DNA from: an uncultured Bacteroidota bacterium
Lineage (GTDB): Bacteria; Bacteroidota; Bacteroidia; Chitinophagales; S012-47
Direction: 5' to 3'
Assembly (NCBI GenBank): GCA_913062655.1
Contig: CAJXXO010000004.1
Location: 1 to 32,347 of the forward strand
DNA length: 32,347 nucleotides
The notes under the pieces: model-generated
What the model was told of the DNA's origin: nothing
The model's input: only the letters and a program-made list of their open reading frames with translations
The model's database searches: none
In this document: piece after piece, positions 1 to 9,104 of the stretch
Numbering within the stretch: position 1 is the first letter of the stretch
Layout: every line of letters begins with the position of its first letter
Made by a program: the position numbers and the translations under genes

Positions 1-1
1 G

Positions 2-2914
2 GGCCAAAACCTGCGCCTGAATTTCGAATTGGCCGAAGAGGGCGTATCACTTGGTGAGGTTATGGTACGGGCTAAGAACAATGATGTGCTGAATGCAGAC
101 CGTACCGGTGCAGAGACACGTCTGGACGAAGAGGTGATCAATGCGCTACCAACCATTGATCGTGATCTGGATGATTTCATCCGCGCTACACCGCAGGCGA
201 ATACTGCCGGTTCTGGTGTATCGATCGGAGGCGTGAACAACCGTTACAATGCCATCTTCATTGACGGTGCGGTAAATAATGACGTATTCGGTCTGGCCTC
301 ATCCGGTACCAACGGTGGTCAGACAGGTATTTCACCAATCTCACTGGACGCTTTGGAGCAGATCCAGGTGGTAGTGGCACCGTACGATGTTCGCCTGGGT
401 GGATTTGCCGGTGGTGGTGTCAATGCGGTTACGCGCTCCGGTTCAAACGAAGTGGAAGGATCCGTATATCTGCTGACACGCAATGAGAGCCTGACAGGAC
501 TGACACCTACCGATGATCCTGACGCTGAGCGTGAATCCGTGGCTGATTTCACGTCCAATATTTATGGTATCCGTGTTGGTGGACCTATCATCAAGGATAA
601 AGCCTTCTTCTTTGTAAGCGGTGAGATCCAGCGTGAGCAGACACCACAGCCTTTCGATTTTGCTGATTACGATGGTGATGCTACTGCTGAGCAGATCGAC
701 CAGTTGATTGATAAGTTGAATGGATTTGGTTACGACCCAGGGGGATTTGAGAACAACACACGTGAGCTTCGTTCTGATAAGCTCTTGTTTAAATTCGACT
801 GGAACATCAATGAGGATCACAAGTTGACCGCTCGCCACTCTTATGTGAAAGGGGAGTCTTTCGGCCCAAGAGCGTCCAATCCTCGTAACCTGAATTTCTA
901 CAATGCAGGTATCTATTTCCCAAGTGTGACCAATTCATCTGCCATTCAGCTCAACTCGATCTTTGGTACAGGTGCCTCTAACGAATTTATTCTTGGCTTC
1001 ACCAGTGTACGCGATGATCGTGATCCACTAGGGGACCCATTCCCATTTGTTGACATTGATGATGGTGATGGCTCAATTAGTATTGGTAGTGAGCAATTCT
1101 CCACTGCAAATGTGCTGGATCAGGACATCTTCACTATTACCAATAATTTCCAGTTGTTCCGTGGCAACCATACCATTACTATAGGTACACACAATGAGTT
1201 TTATAGCATCCGCAACGTCTTTATTCGTCAGAATTTTGGTTCATACGACTACAATAGCCTAGACGATTTTCTCAACGACTCACTGGCTGAGCAATATGAT
1301 CGATCATATAGCTTAATTCCTGGTGATAATAATGTGGGAGACGATACAGAGGCTGCGGCTGAGTTCAACGCTATGCAGCTTGGTTTCTACGTGCAAGATG
1401 AGATTGCTGTGAATAAGAAACTCACCCTTACGGCAGGTGTACGTGTAGACATTCCGATCTTCACTTCTGACCCGGTAGAGAATGTGTCATTCAACGAGGA
1501 AACCATTCCTATGCTGGAAGAAGCCGGTTATGATCTCAAAGGTGCTCGTGCCGGGGACATGCCAAACGCACAAATTATGTTTGCTCCACGTGTAGGATTC
1601 AACTACGCTGTGGATGAAGAGCGTAACACGCAGTTGCGTGGTGGCTTGGGTATTTTCACTAGCCGGGTGCCATTTGTATGGCCAGGTGGTGCCTACAACA
1701 ACAATGGTTTGTCTGTAGGAGGTACGCGCCAGTTTGACGTAGCGTTCAATCCTGACTACCAGAACCAGCCTACTTTGAGTGACTTTGGCGGCCAGGATGC
1801 CATTCCATCTGGTCAGATGGACTTGTTTGCCGAGGATTTCAAGTTCCCACAAGTATTCCGGGCTAATTTGGCCATCGACCAGCAATTGCCATGGGGTATG
1901 ATCGGTACATTGGAAGGTATCTATACCAAGACATTGAATAATGTCTTTTATGAGAACCTGAACCTGCGTCAATCAGATACGCGTTTGACAGGCTCTCCTG
2001 ACAATCGCATCCTCTACGACCGCAGAGACCCAATCGATGATCGTTACACAGGAATTTACCTGGCTAGCAACACCAACGAAGGGTATACCTACAACGTGAC
2101 GGCACAATTGCAGAAGCCGTTTGACAATGGTTTCACCGCCAGCTTAGCCTATACCTATGGTGATGCGTATGCCATCTTCGAAGGTACTTCTTCTCAAAAC
2201 TCTTCTCAGTGGAGAGGCGTACATGCCATCAATGGACGAAATATGGCACCACTTGGTCGTTCTGACTTTGCTATGGGCAGCCGTATTATCGCCATCGCCA
2301 GCAAGCGCTTTGAGTATGCAAAGAACTTCGCTACAACGGTTTCCTTGTTCTACACAGGTCAGTCTGGTCAGAACTTCTCCTACATCTACAACGACAATGG
2401 TGCATTGAACAACGAAGACTCACGCGAGCGTGCTTTGATTTATGTGCCACAAAGTCAGGATGAGATCAATCTGATTCAGGATGGAGACCGTTCACCTGAG
2501 CAGCAGTGGGCTGAATTGGATGCCTTCATCGAGGGTGACGATTACCTGAGCACTATCCGTGGCGAGTATGCGGAGAAGAACATGAACCGCACGCCATTTG
2601 AGCACCACTTCGACTTCCGTATTCTGCAGGATATCTTCATTGATGCTGGTGGCAACCGCCACAACTTGCAGGTGTCATTGGATATCCTAAACGTAGGCAA
2701 CTTGCTGAATCCGGCCTGGGGCTGGTTCTACCAGAACCCTGGTTTTGGCAACTACCAATTGCTGAACTTCGAAGGTTTCGAAGCTGATCCAAATACAGGA
2801 GAAGAAACAGTTCCAACTTTTACATTTGATGCTCAGCCTGAGAATCCATTTGGTATCGACAACTTCTTGTCTCGTTGGAGAATGCAGTTGGGTGTACGCT
2901 ACATCTTCAACTAA
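2..2914 (+). CDS. TonB-dependent receptor, Oar-like (5' truncated)
   Basis: This outer-membrane beta-barrel receptor is cut by the left window edge. The frame is open from base 2, and a TTG at 29 is only an internal codon. The first nine residues plus the following GVSLGEVMV look like the end of a carboxypeptidase-regulatory-like domain, which precedes the plug in Bacteroidota receptors. The plug follows, with SIGGVNNRYNAIFIDG and LEQIQVVVAPYDVRLGGFAG, then GGGVNAVTRSGSNEVEGSVY, which is typical of Oar-like receptors. The rest is barrel and ends in a strand closing with YIFN. About 970 residues are visible. The substrate cannot be read from the sequence; Oar-like proteins are TonB-dependent transporters whose ligands are often unknown. 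Codon use (CGT, GGT, AAC) looks more biased than in most of the neighbours, which suggests high expression (inference). No SusD-like partner follows. Confidence 0.93.
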   Translation, partial: GQNLRLNFELAEEGVSLGEVMVRAKNNDVLNADRTGAETRLDEEVINALPTIDRDLDDFIRATPQANTAGSGVSIGGVNNRYNAIFIDGAVNNDVFGLASSGTNGGQTGISPISLDALEQIQVVVAPYDVRLGGFAGGGVNAVTRSGSNEVEGSVYLLTRNESLTGLTPTDDPDAERESVADFTSNIYGIRVGGPIIKDKAFFFVSGEIQREQTPQPFDFADYDGDATAEQIDQLIDKLNGFGYDPGGFENNTRELRSDKLLFKFDWNINEDHKLTARHSYVKGESFGPRASNPRNLNFYNAGIYFPSVTNSSAIQLNSIFGTGASNEFILGFTSVRDDRDPLGDPFPFVDIDDGDGSISIGSEQFSTANVLDQDIFTITNNFQLFRGNHTITIGTHNEFYSIRNVFIRQNFGSYDYNSLDDFLNDSLAEQYDRSYSLIPGDNNVGDDTEAAAEFNAMQLGFYVQDEIAVNKKLTLTAGVRVDIPIFTSDPVENVSFNEETIPMLEEAGYDLKGARAGDMPNAQIMFAPRVGFNYAVDEERNTQLRGGLGIFTSRVPFVWPGGAYNNNGLSVGGTRQFDVAFNPDYQNQPTLSDFGGQDAIPSGQMDLFAEDFKFPQVFRANLAIDQQLPWGMIGTLEGIYTKTLNNVFYENLNLRQSDTRLTGSPDNRILYDRRDPIDDRYTGIYLASNTNEGYTYNVTAQLQKPFDNGFTASLAYTYGDAYAIFEGTSSQNSSQWRGVHAINGRNMAPLGRSDFAMGSRIIAIASKRFEYAKNFATTVSLFYTGQSGQNFSYIYNDNGALNNEDSRERALIYVPQSQDEINLIQDGDRSPEQQWAELDAFIEGDDYLSTIRGEYAEKNMNRTPFEHHFDFRILQDIFIDAGGNRHNLQVSLDILNVGNLLNPAWGWFYQNPGFGNYQLLNFEGFEADPNTGEETVPTFTFDAQPENPFGIDNFLSRWRMQLGVRYIFN

Positions 2915-2935
2915 TCCAACTACCTGATATATCAC

Positions 2936-2967
2936 AAAAGGCCGCATCCACTTGGGTGCGGCCTTTT
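2936..2967. terminator. Hairpin terminator between convergent genes
   Basis: A GC-rich stem of about 13-15 bp (arms 2936-2950 and 2953-2967, one G-T pair, very short loop) is flanked by AAAA on the left and TTTT on the right. It lies 22 nt after the receptor stop codon and 42 nt beyond the stop of the converging gene at 3010. The flanking A and T runs mean that it could work in both directions. Confidence 0.8.
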
Positions 2968-3009
2968 GCTTTCCTAGGGGGAAACACGGCTCCTTGGTAG
3001 TCTCTGGTA

Positions 3010-3336
3010 TTAGTTCAGTCGATCGATCTGCGACTGGAGGGTCAGCAAGTAATGCCGGTCCGCCCCGTACGTCATGGATTTTTTGTCGAGGTAGGTCATG
3101 GCCTGGTGGCAGTAGTAGCTGGCCAGATTGGCTTGCCCCAGCTCCCACTTGATCAGCGCCAGGAAACCACATAGGTCACTCTTCAATGCCGGGGCCTGCC
3201 TACGGGCCACTTGCAAGGCATATCGAGCCGTTTGCATGGCATGGTAACGATGGCCTTCATTATAGGCCTCAATGGCCTGTTGAAAAATTCTGGAGGCTTT
3301 TTGGGTTTGCGTGCGAGTAGTGGTCAAGTGTGCCAT
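3010..3336 (-). CDS. Small helical (TPR-like) hypothetical protein
   Basis: This 108-residue protein has no family I can name with certainty. It is almost entirely helical. Residues about 17-55 (FQQAIEAYNEGHRYHAMQTA onward) and 60-90 (LALIKWELGQANLASYYCHQ) resemble two tetratricopeptide-like helix pairs with the A-x-x-x-Y spacing of such repeats. There is no signal peptide or membrane segment, so it is probably cytoplasmic and may mediate protein contacts (inference). The ATG at 3336 lies 26 nt downstream of a perfect -7 box (TAGGTTTG), which supports this start. It stands alone, divergent from the gene at 3452, and shares the bidirectional terminator with the receptor. Confidence 0.65.
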   Translation of the reverse strand: MAHLTTTRTQTQKASRIFQQAIEAYNEGHRYHAMQTARYALQVARRQAPALKSDLCGFLALIKWELGQANLASYYCHQAMTYLDKKSMTYGADRHYLLTLQSQIDRLN

Positions 3337-3361
3337 AACTGTTATTTTTATGTTGTTAACA

Positions 3362-3369
3362 CAAACCTA
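3362..3369 (-). promoter_or_regulatory. Bacteroidota -7 box (TAGGTTTG)
   Basis: On the minus strand this reads TAGGTTTG, a perfect TAnnTTTG match, 26 nt upstream of the ATG at 3336. No TTG is found at the expected -33 distance, so it is a partial match only. Confidence 0.45.
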
Positions 3370-3451
3370 TTGGCGCACACGGCAGTCTATTTGCGTTCTA
3401 AATCCTAACTTCATTTTTGTTGCTATTTTTCGCGTCAGGTAAAGGAAGCTT

Positions 3452-3922
3452 ATGCTGAAAGAAATCGAAAAATTGTCGCCTGAAGAACAGGAGCAGTTGT
3501 ATGATGCCCCGGTAATGATTACCATTTTGATAGGTGGGGCAGATGACGACTTTGACAAGAAAGAGCGCGAAAAGGCTGCGGAGCTGGCCAGTTTCAAGAA
3601 ACTGAATCCTGATCAACCCCTTATCCATGACTTCTACCGGGTGGTTGAGTTGCGATTTGAACAGCGCCTGCAGCATTGGTTGGGCGAGTATCCCCGATTG
3701 GCAGAGATTCGGAATCCGATCATCGCGAAGCAACTGGAACAATTGAATGCCATACTTGCGCATCTGTCCTACGACCTGCAGGTGGAGCTGTATAAAAGCT
3801 TTGTCAACTGGGCCAAGCAAGTGGCCGAAGCCTCTGGGGGTGTGTTGGGCTACTTTGCGGTAGGTACAGAAGAGAAGCCCTGGGTAGAGCTACCCATGCT
3901 GCACAACCCGGCAGAGCAGTAA
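3452..3922 (+). CDS. TerB-like domain protein
   Basis: This 156-residue cytoplasmic protein appears all-helical. An acidic segment at about residues 29-41 (GADDDFDKKEREK) resembles the aspartate-rich first helix of TerB-like domains, and a later AEASGGVLGYFAVGTEE fits the end of that fold (the pattern of SGG, then a glycine-rich turn, then an acidic residue). I assign the fold from these patterns only; the function is unknown. In TerB proteins the acidic residues can bind metal. The ATG is preceded by AAAGGAAG about five bases away, a usable ribosome binding site that is uncommon in this window. A weak promoter (TTG at 3391, CATTTTTG at 3412-3419) lies upstream. It is followed after 18 nt by a phosphatase gene and is probably cotranscribed with it. 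Confidence 0.7.
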   Translation: MLKEIEKLSPEEQEQLYDAPVMITILIGGADDDFDKKEREKAAELASFKKLNPDQPLIHDFYRVVELRFEQRLQHWLGEYPRLAEIRNPIIAKQLEQLNAILAHLSYDLQVELYKSFVNWAKQVAEASGGVLGYFAVGTEEKPWVELPMLHNPAEQ

Positions 3923-3940
3923 TAGCCGAAACCTTTCCCC

Positions 3941-4639
3941 ATGCAGGAAACGCCCCACAAAAGAAGATTTGCGATTTCCGATATTCACGGGTGTGCCCGC
4001 ACCTTCAAGCGATTGGTCAAGCATAAACTCAACATCAGACCGGGCGAAACGCTCTACCTATTGGGCGATTATATCAACAGAGGTCCGGACGCCAAAGGTG
4101 TGCTGGATTATATCTTCAAACTGGAGCAGAAAGGGGTTATTATCCATGCCCTGCGGGGCAACCACGAGGACCTCTTTCTCAAAGCGCTGTACAGCAAACC
4201 GCTGCGCAGAAATTTCTTGCTCAATGGTGGCGATGTCACCTTGCGAAGTTTTGGGGTAAAACAAATTGAGGATATACCTGAGGTTTACGTTTCTTATTTA
4301 CGGCAGTTGGGCTATTACTTCGAGGTAGAGGATAAGATCCTGGTCCATGCCGGGCTCAACTTTCAGGAAAAGGATATATTCAAGGACCGGGAGGCGATGC
4401 TGTGGCTGAAAAATATGACGCTGGACAAAAAGAAGCTGGGCGACCGGTATGTTATCCATGGCCATACTCCGGAATCGAAACTGGAGATCAAGCGGCAGTT
4501 TCACAAAACACCGCGCCCTCAGCTCCTCAATATTGATGGGGGGTGCGTGTACTACAAAAGATTTGGCGCTCGGCTCTGTGCACTAAATCTCGATACCTGG
4601 GCATTGAAATTCTCTAAAAATGTAGATTTCGTGAGTTGA
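3941..4639 (+). CDS. Metallophosphoesterase / PP2A-like serine-threonine phosphatase
   Basis: A 232-residue calcineurin-like phosphoesterase of the bacterial PP2A-like/ApaH-like group. The metal-binding motifs are all visible: DIHG at 14-17, GDYINRG at 42-48, GNHE at 73-76, then VHAG and IHGHTP in the C-terminal half. These residues form the two-metal centre that hydrolyses phosphate esters. The substrate may be phosphoprotein or a dinucleotide such as Ap4A; sequence alone does not decide. There is no signal peptide, so it is cytoplasmic. It starts 18 nt after the TerB-like gene and converges on the next gene with only one base between the two stop codons. Confidence 0.88.
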   Translation: MQETPHKRRFAISDIHGCARTFKRLVKHKLNIRPGETLYLLGDYINRGPDAKGVLDYIFKLEQKGVIIHALRGNHEDLFLKALYSKPLRRNFLLNGGDVTLRSFGVKQIEDIPEVYVSYLRQLGYYFEVEDKILVHAGLNFQEKDIFKDREAMLWLKNMTLDKKKLGDRYVIHGHTPESKLEIKRQFHKTPRPQLLNIDGGCVYYKRFGARLCALNLDTWALKFSKNVDFVS

Positions 4640-4640
4640 T

Positions 4641-5861
4641 TTACTCAATATCTGTGCTCAATCGATAGCGGATGACCCGTCCATTGCCCTTGTCGGCTAC
4701 AAATACGGTTCTACGGAAGTAGCAAACCCCGGAAGGATCAATCAATTGAAAAGGGCCACTTCCCTCACCACCAAATGAGGCGATAATCTGCTTGGTCTCT
4801 GTGCTGGTGGGCGGAGGATTTACCCCTTCATACCCCAGGGAAGTGAATTGATAGAGCGAATCGGTGCCGCTGTCTACCACAAAAATGTAATTGGTAAAAT
4901 CTGGAGCGATGTAGACATCCTCCGGTTGAATGAATCGATTTGGGGTGTACATGAAGCGGTCGGCTTCGCTCGTGTCAAGCTGTACCTTGTCCGGGTCTTC
5001 CTCATAGCTGATTCCGGCAATCGGGTCCTCCTGGCGTAAAATACTCAGCACCTTATATTGTGCCTGATCGGCTGTTTGGGTGATAATGAAATCCCGGCTT
5101 TCATTTACTCCATTGATACGCTGTGGGGGTCCCATGTAGGTGGCAATGGCAGAGGGGTCGAGAATCGATTTCAAGCTACTGCTGACCGGATTCAGTCCAT
5201 TGGCATAGCCCACATTATTGCCCTCTGCATCATAAAACAATACGGCATTATCCGGCCGGGCGATGGAGGTAAGGTCGTTGCGAGGGCCGGTGCGTGTTAC
5301 ATATAAGGTGTTATCTGCCAGGGTGGCCATGCCTGTAAATTCAACTGCTTCGTCATCATCGCCACGGAAGGAAGCCGAAACCCTTGACTGATCGGCAAAG
5401 GGGTGTATGATGGTATCCACGATTTGAACGTTTCCTCCGGCTGTACCGGTAAGCCGGTATATCGCAGCCAGATTGCGGAGCTCATTATTGACTTCAATGT
5501 TGATACGACCCGCTACATAGGTGTGCAGCCTTCGATCCTGGGTAACATCAGTAGCACCTGGAATGGCTATGGTATTCTGTATTGAACCGGTTTGGTCTAA
5601 TACACGCAACCCTTCATCATCCACTACATAGACCATTTCATCGTAGCCAACAAAAACATCTACCGGGTTGCTAAAACCTTCCCAAATGGGCAGGATAGGT
5701 ACGTAACCTACGTTTTCAGGATTTAGATTTGGGTCAATAGCACCCTGTTCGAATATCTCATCTACGGTGTCGTCTTGCTTACTGCCGAAAAGAAAGTCGC
5801 AGCTACTCAAAAAAGGCAACGACAGCAATAAACCAATGTATGTGAAGCCACGTAGTGTCAT
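4641..5861 (-). CDS. Beta-propeller-like (NHL-like) lipoprotein
   Basis: A 406-residue predicted lipoprotein. The signal peptide ends in a lipobox (LSSC, Cys21) followed by Asp-rich residues. The body contains repeated segments of the NHL/six-bladed propeller type: NPVDVFVGYDEMVYVVDDEG, then PEDVYIAPDFTNYIFVVDSG, and near the end PSGVCYFRRTVFVADKGNGR. Each pairs a position or ligand clause with a VVD/VAD turn. Such propellers usually bind partners rather than catalyse; no function is known to me. Its ATG overlaps the stop codon of the PorV/PorQ-type gene by one base (TAATG), so the two are translationally coupled and probably act together in the outer membrane (inference). Confidence 0.82.
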   Translation of the reverse strand: MTLRGFTYIGLLLSLPFLSSCDFLFGSKQDDTVDEIFEQGAIDPNLNPENVGYVPILPIWEGFSNPVDVFVGYDEMVYVVDDEGLRVLDQTGSIQNTIAIPGATDVTQDRRLHTYVAGRINIEVNNELRNLAAIYRLTGTAGGNVQIVDTIIHPFADQSRVSASFRGDDDEAVEFTGMATLADNTLYVTRTGPRNDLTSIARPDNAVLFYDAEGNNVGYANGLNPVSSSLKSILDPSAIATYMGPPQRINGVNESRDFIITQTADQAQYKVLSILRQEDPIAGISYEEDPDKVQLDTSEADRFMYTPNRFIQPEDVYIAPDFTNYIFVVDSGTDSLYQFTSLGYEGVNPPPTSTETKQIIASFGGEGSGPFQLIDPSGVCYFRRTVFVADKGNGRVIRYRLSTDIE

Positions 5862-6862
5862 TAGAATAAAGATAAACCTAAAGTAAGGCGGTGTGTAGCA
5901 CCAATACGGGCGGCACTGTTGAACCCATAGTCAACGGTAAAGTGCCCGTACCTGCGCTGCAAGTTCAGGCCAAAGCCAAAAGCGGGCAACGCTGTTTCGT
6001 CTGCTCCAAACAAATACCCACCGCGGATGAACAGCAAACGATTGAATAAATATTCAGCCCCAAAACCGAGGGTTTCATTATTGTCCGTAGGGTGGTTGAG
6101 TTGGGTAGCAAAGGTAAGTAGGTGTTTTTCTTGCTTTATGGCATCCCAGGCAAAACCGAGCCGGAATACAGATGGAATGGCAATCTGCTCAAAATCACTC
6201 AGTGTTTCCATGTTGCCGTTCACATTCAGAATATTGAGGCTACCTGAAGGAGTCGTGTTAGGGCCAAAGTTGTTAATGCCGACAGCAAAGCGGGTATTGG
6301 CGAGCCCTACATCGTATTGAAAGCCGAAATCGACCATTACAGCATGGGTATTAACATCCGCAATGCTTTCATTGACATATTTGGCGGTAAGGCCAAAACT
6401 GAAAGCATCTGTAAGACGCTGCGCGAAAGTCAGGCCTAAAGCCATATCGACCGCGCGGAATGATTGGCCCGTGCCGAACGGTTGAAACTCTGTGGTGACC
6501 GGCATCTCACCTGAGTCGAAGTAGATCATGCTGGCGCCCAGGTAGGAGTCGCCACCAACTTGCTTTACGACAGCGGCATGTTGCAATTGGGTTTCAGCAA
6601 TGTATTGGGTATGCCCGGCCGTGAAGTGCCAGTCAAATGAATCGACTTGGGTGATGCCGGCAGGATTCCAGTAAAGGGCGGTTACATCATTGACTACCGC
6701 AATGTAGCTCTGCGCCATCCCGGCCGAGCGTGCATCCGGGGCAATTTTGAGAAACTGCAGTCCGGTCGTCCCCGTGCGCGAGTCACCAAAGGATGGCAAC
6801 ACCTGCGCCTGTGCCGACCAACCCACCAACAGGGCCACTCCTATGAACCACCAACGAAGCAT
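5861..6862 (-). CDS. PorV/PorQ family outer-membrane protein
   Basis: A 333-residue outer-membrane beta-barrel of the PorV/PorQ type. I place the start at the ATG at 6862, which gives a clean signal peptide (MLRWWFIGVALLVGWSAQAQ); the longer open frame upstream has no signal-like features. The mature N-terminus has the family signature: FLKIAPDARSAGMAQSYIAV followed by ALYWNPAGI. Alternating barrel strands run to a C-terminal LTLGLSLF. In the type IX secretion system PorV is a shuttle for C-terminal-domain cargo and PorQ belongs to the attachment machinery, but many paralogues exist and this one cannot be assigned to either role. It overlaps the next gene by one base. Confidence 0.85.
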   Translation of the reverse strand: MLRWWFIGVALLVGWSAQAQVLPSFGDSRTGTTGLQFLKIAPDARSAGMAQSYIAVVNDVTALYWNPAGITQVDSFDWHFTAGHTQYIAETQLQHAAVVKQVGGDSYLGASMIYFDSGEMPVTTEFQPFGTGQSFRAVDMALGLTFAQRLTDAFSFGLTAKYVNESIADVNTHAVMVDFGFQYDVGLANTRFAVGINNFGPNTTPSGSLNILNVNGNMETLSDFEQIAIPSVFRLGFAWDAIKQEKHLLTFATQLNHPTDNNETLGFGAEYLFNRLLFIRGGYLFGADETALPAFGFGLNLQRRYGHFTVDYGFNSAARIGATHRLTLGLSLF

Positions 6863-6975
6863 CGATGCAAAATAACGGATTTTTGAGGGGAAAAAGGAGC
6901 CCCCCGGATAGTATTCACATTTCGATGATGTGGCTCCTGCAATGCTTACTTTTATGCGCAAACCAATCCTGCATT

Positions 6976-7614
6976 ATGGACTTTCTAGACCCGCAGATAC
7001 AACAGTACGCTGAAGAGCATACTTCACCTGAAAATGGGGTGTTGGCCGAATTGGCTGACTATACCCGGGAGCACATTCATCTACCCAATATGCTGAGTGG
7101 TCATATGCAAGGCCGGTTGCTCAGCTTGCTAAGCCGCCTGCGGCAGCCCAAGACTATATTGGAAATAGGTACTTACACGGGCTACAGCGCTATTTGCCTG
7201 GCAGAGGGAATGGCGCCCGGGGGCCATTTGCACACCATTGATATCAACGAAGAACTGCAACCGCTAGCCACCAAATATTTCGCCCAGGCAGGCCTCACCG
7301 ATGTGATTACCCTCCATGTAGGCAATGCCCGCGAGATTATTCCGGCTATTGAAGGCAGCTTCGACTTGGTATTCATTGACGCAGACAAGTCCTGGTATCC
7401 GCATTATTTCGATTTGGTTGTCGATCGTGTTACAAAAGGTGGGCTAATCATTGCGGATAATGTTTTATGGAGTGGTCGGGTGTTGGATGAAGAGAAAGAC
7501 AAGCGGACGACTGCACTGGACGCCTACAACAAAAAAGTATTGGCCGATGAGCGTGTGCAATCGCTGCTACTGCCAGTGCGCGATGGGCTGAATATTGCCC
7601 AAAAAATTGTATAG
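6976..7614 (+). CDS. SAM-dependent O-methyltransferase
   Basis: A 212-residue class I methyltransferase of the small catechol/caffeoyl-CoA O-methyltransferase type. I choose the ATG at 6976 (MDFLDPQIQQYAEEH), because the upstream open frame is not protein-like and family members begin with exactly this kind of helix. The SAM motif is EIGTYTGYS at 63-71. FIDADKSWYPHYFD and ADNVLWSGRV carry the acidic and Asn residues that in this family bind a divalent metal. Length fits the family. The substrate is unknown. A near-consensus -7 box (TACTTTTA, 6947-6954) lies 21 nt upstream, in the region divergent from the PorV/PorQ gene. Confidence 0.9.
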   Translation: MDFLDPQIQQYAEEHTSPENGVLAELADYTREHIHLPNMLSGHMQGRLLSLLSRLRQPKTILEIGTYTGYSAICLAEGMAPGGHLHTIDINEELQPLATKYFAQAGLTDVITLHVGNAREIIPAIEGSFDLVFIDADKSWYPHYFDLVVDRVTKGGLIIADNVLWSGRVLDEEKDKRTTALDAYNKKVLADERVQSLLLPVRDGLNIAQKIV

Positions 7615-7664
7615 TATCCCGGCCAGCGTGCACAAGCCCATACGAGAGTGGCCGGTAGCTCCGT

Positions 7665-7672
7665 TACTTTTG
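7665..7672 (+). promoter_or_regulatory. Bacteroidota -7 box (TACTTTTG)
   Basis: A perfect TAnnTTTG match 26 nt upstream of the ATG at 7699. It lies inside the longer open frame that begins at 7648, which argues that the true start is 7699. No -33 TTG is seen. Confidence 0.5.
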
Positions 7673-7698
7673 ATGCAGTTTGGCAGAATTTACGCACT

Positions 7699-9099
7699 AT
7701 GCATCGTTGGGCACTACTAATCGTTTTATTGAGCTGGAGTACACTGTCTTGGGCACAACCGGTTCGGAAAATTACTACGGAAGAGTACATTGCGCAGTAC
7801 AAGGACATTGCCATCCATGAAATGCATCGCACGGGTATTCCCGCTAGTATAAAGCTGGCACAGGGCATTCTTGAGTCGGGCTCGGGCAATAGCCGGTTAG
7901 CCACCGAAGCCAATAATCATTTTGGCATAAAATGCCACAAAGGCTGGACCGGGGAAGCCGTGTACGAAGACGATGATGCCCCGGATGAGTGCTTTCGCAA
8001 ATACACAGATCCTACCACTTCTTACCTCGATCATTCAGAGTTTTTAATGACCCGTGATCGCTATGCTTTTCTCTTCGACTTCGATAAAACCGACTATAAG
8101 CGCTGGGCGCATGGGTTGAAAAAAGCCGGGTATGCCACCAATCCGAAGTATGCCCCCTTGCTCATTGGCCTGATCGAACGATATAATCTCCACCAGTACG
8201 ATTTGGCGGGTCCGGTACAGCAGCCTATTGCACAGGTGGAGGAAGAGGAGTCAGTGGAGGAAGAGAAGATACAGGTATATCCAGCGGGTATCATTGAGGT
8301 CAATCGCGCTGATGTGGTGTATTTGCAGCATGGCCAGACGGTGGCGTCTCTGGCGGAAAACTATAACCTGCCGGAGCGGAAATTGCGCAAGTGGAATGAT
8401 ATTGATCTTGGCTTTACGGTACAGCCGGGCATGTACTTTTACCTGCAGCCCAAGCGTAACAGAGGTCCCATTCGGTACCATCGTGTAGCGGAGGGGGAAA
8501 CCATGTACGCCATCTCGCAGCGCTATGGTATAAAAGTAGACAAGCTGTATAAGCGCAATGAAATGGAAATGGGGCAGCAACCGGCAGCCGGCCAGCGACT
8601 GTACCTGCGGGGCAGAAGAGATAATCCACCTAAGCTAAGACCACCACAACCACCACCCAAGCAGAAGCCGCAGGAAAAAGCCGACAAGGAAAAACCGGTC
8701 ACCGCCTCTGAATCTAGCTTGGAAAAGAGTATGCCTCCTGCAGAAACAGCAACCCAGGAAAAAACACCTGAAGTCACACCGAAGTATGCTTATCAAAAGA
8801 CAGGTAGCGATACAGCTAACCCATATGAAGAAGCAACGAAGCCGCCCATGGGTGGTGAGTTGGAAATACAAGACAGAGCAACTGTTCCTGCGTCAGGGCA
8901 AGAGCAGGTGTCTGCTAAGGAAGAGAATGCCAACAGCCATACGGACCAGCGCCAGGTACATGTGGTACAGGATGAAGAAACTTTATACGCCCTGTCGAAG
9001 CTGTATGGGGTAACTATCGAGCAAATCCGGGAATGGAACGATTTAACGGATAATACCATCCAAATTGGACAAGAGCTGATCATTTACACCCCTCAGTAA
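7699..9099 (+). CDS. Secreted N-acetylglucosaminidase (GH73) with three LysM domains
   Basis: A 466-residue exported peptidoglycan hydrolase. The start at 7699 gives a signal peptide cleaved after SWA (residue 19). Residues about 31-165 form a GH73 glucosaminidase domain, with the likely catalytic Glu59 in GILESGSGNS followed by NNHFGIKC and later YATNPKYA. LysM repeats lie at about 206-249, 260-303 and 420-463; they bind glycan chains. A low-complexity Pro/Lys/Glu/Thr-rich linker of roughly 110 residues separates LysM2 from LysM3, and an acidic Glu-rich stretch (181-189) precedes LysM1. It probably cleaves between GlcNAc and MurNAc during growth or daughter-cell separation (family knowledge). 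It follows the methyltransferase after 84 nt with its own promoter. Confidence 0.92.
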   Translation: MHRWALLIVLLSWSTLSWAQPVRKITTEEYIAQYKDIAIHEMHRTGIPASIKLAQGILESGSGNSRLATEANNHFGIKCHKGWTGEAVYEDDDAPDECFRKYTDPTTSYLDHSEFLMTRDRYAFLFDFDKTDYKRWAHGLKKAGYATNPKYAPLLIGLIERYNLHQYDLAGPVQQPIAQVEEEESVEEEKIQVYPAGIIEVNRADVVYLQHGQTVASLAENYNLPERKLRKWNDIDLGFTVQPGMYFYLQPKRNRGPIRYHRVAEGETMYAISQRYGIKVDKLYKRNEMEMGQQPAAGQRLYLRGRRDNPPKLRPPQPPPKQKPQEKADKEKPVTASESSLEKSMPPAETATQEKTPEVTPKYAYQKTGSDTANPYEEATKPPMGGELEIQDRATVPASGQEQVSAKEENANSHTDQRQVHVVQDEETLYALSKLYGVTIEQIREWNDLTDNTIQIGQELIIYTPQ

Positions 9100-9104
9100 A
9101 TCGC

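Noticed and set aside
4632..4647. Inverted repeat TGAGT...ACTCA at the stop codons of the phosphatase and propeller genes as a terminator.
   Set aside because: Five base pairs without GC richness or a T-run are too weak.
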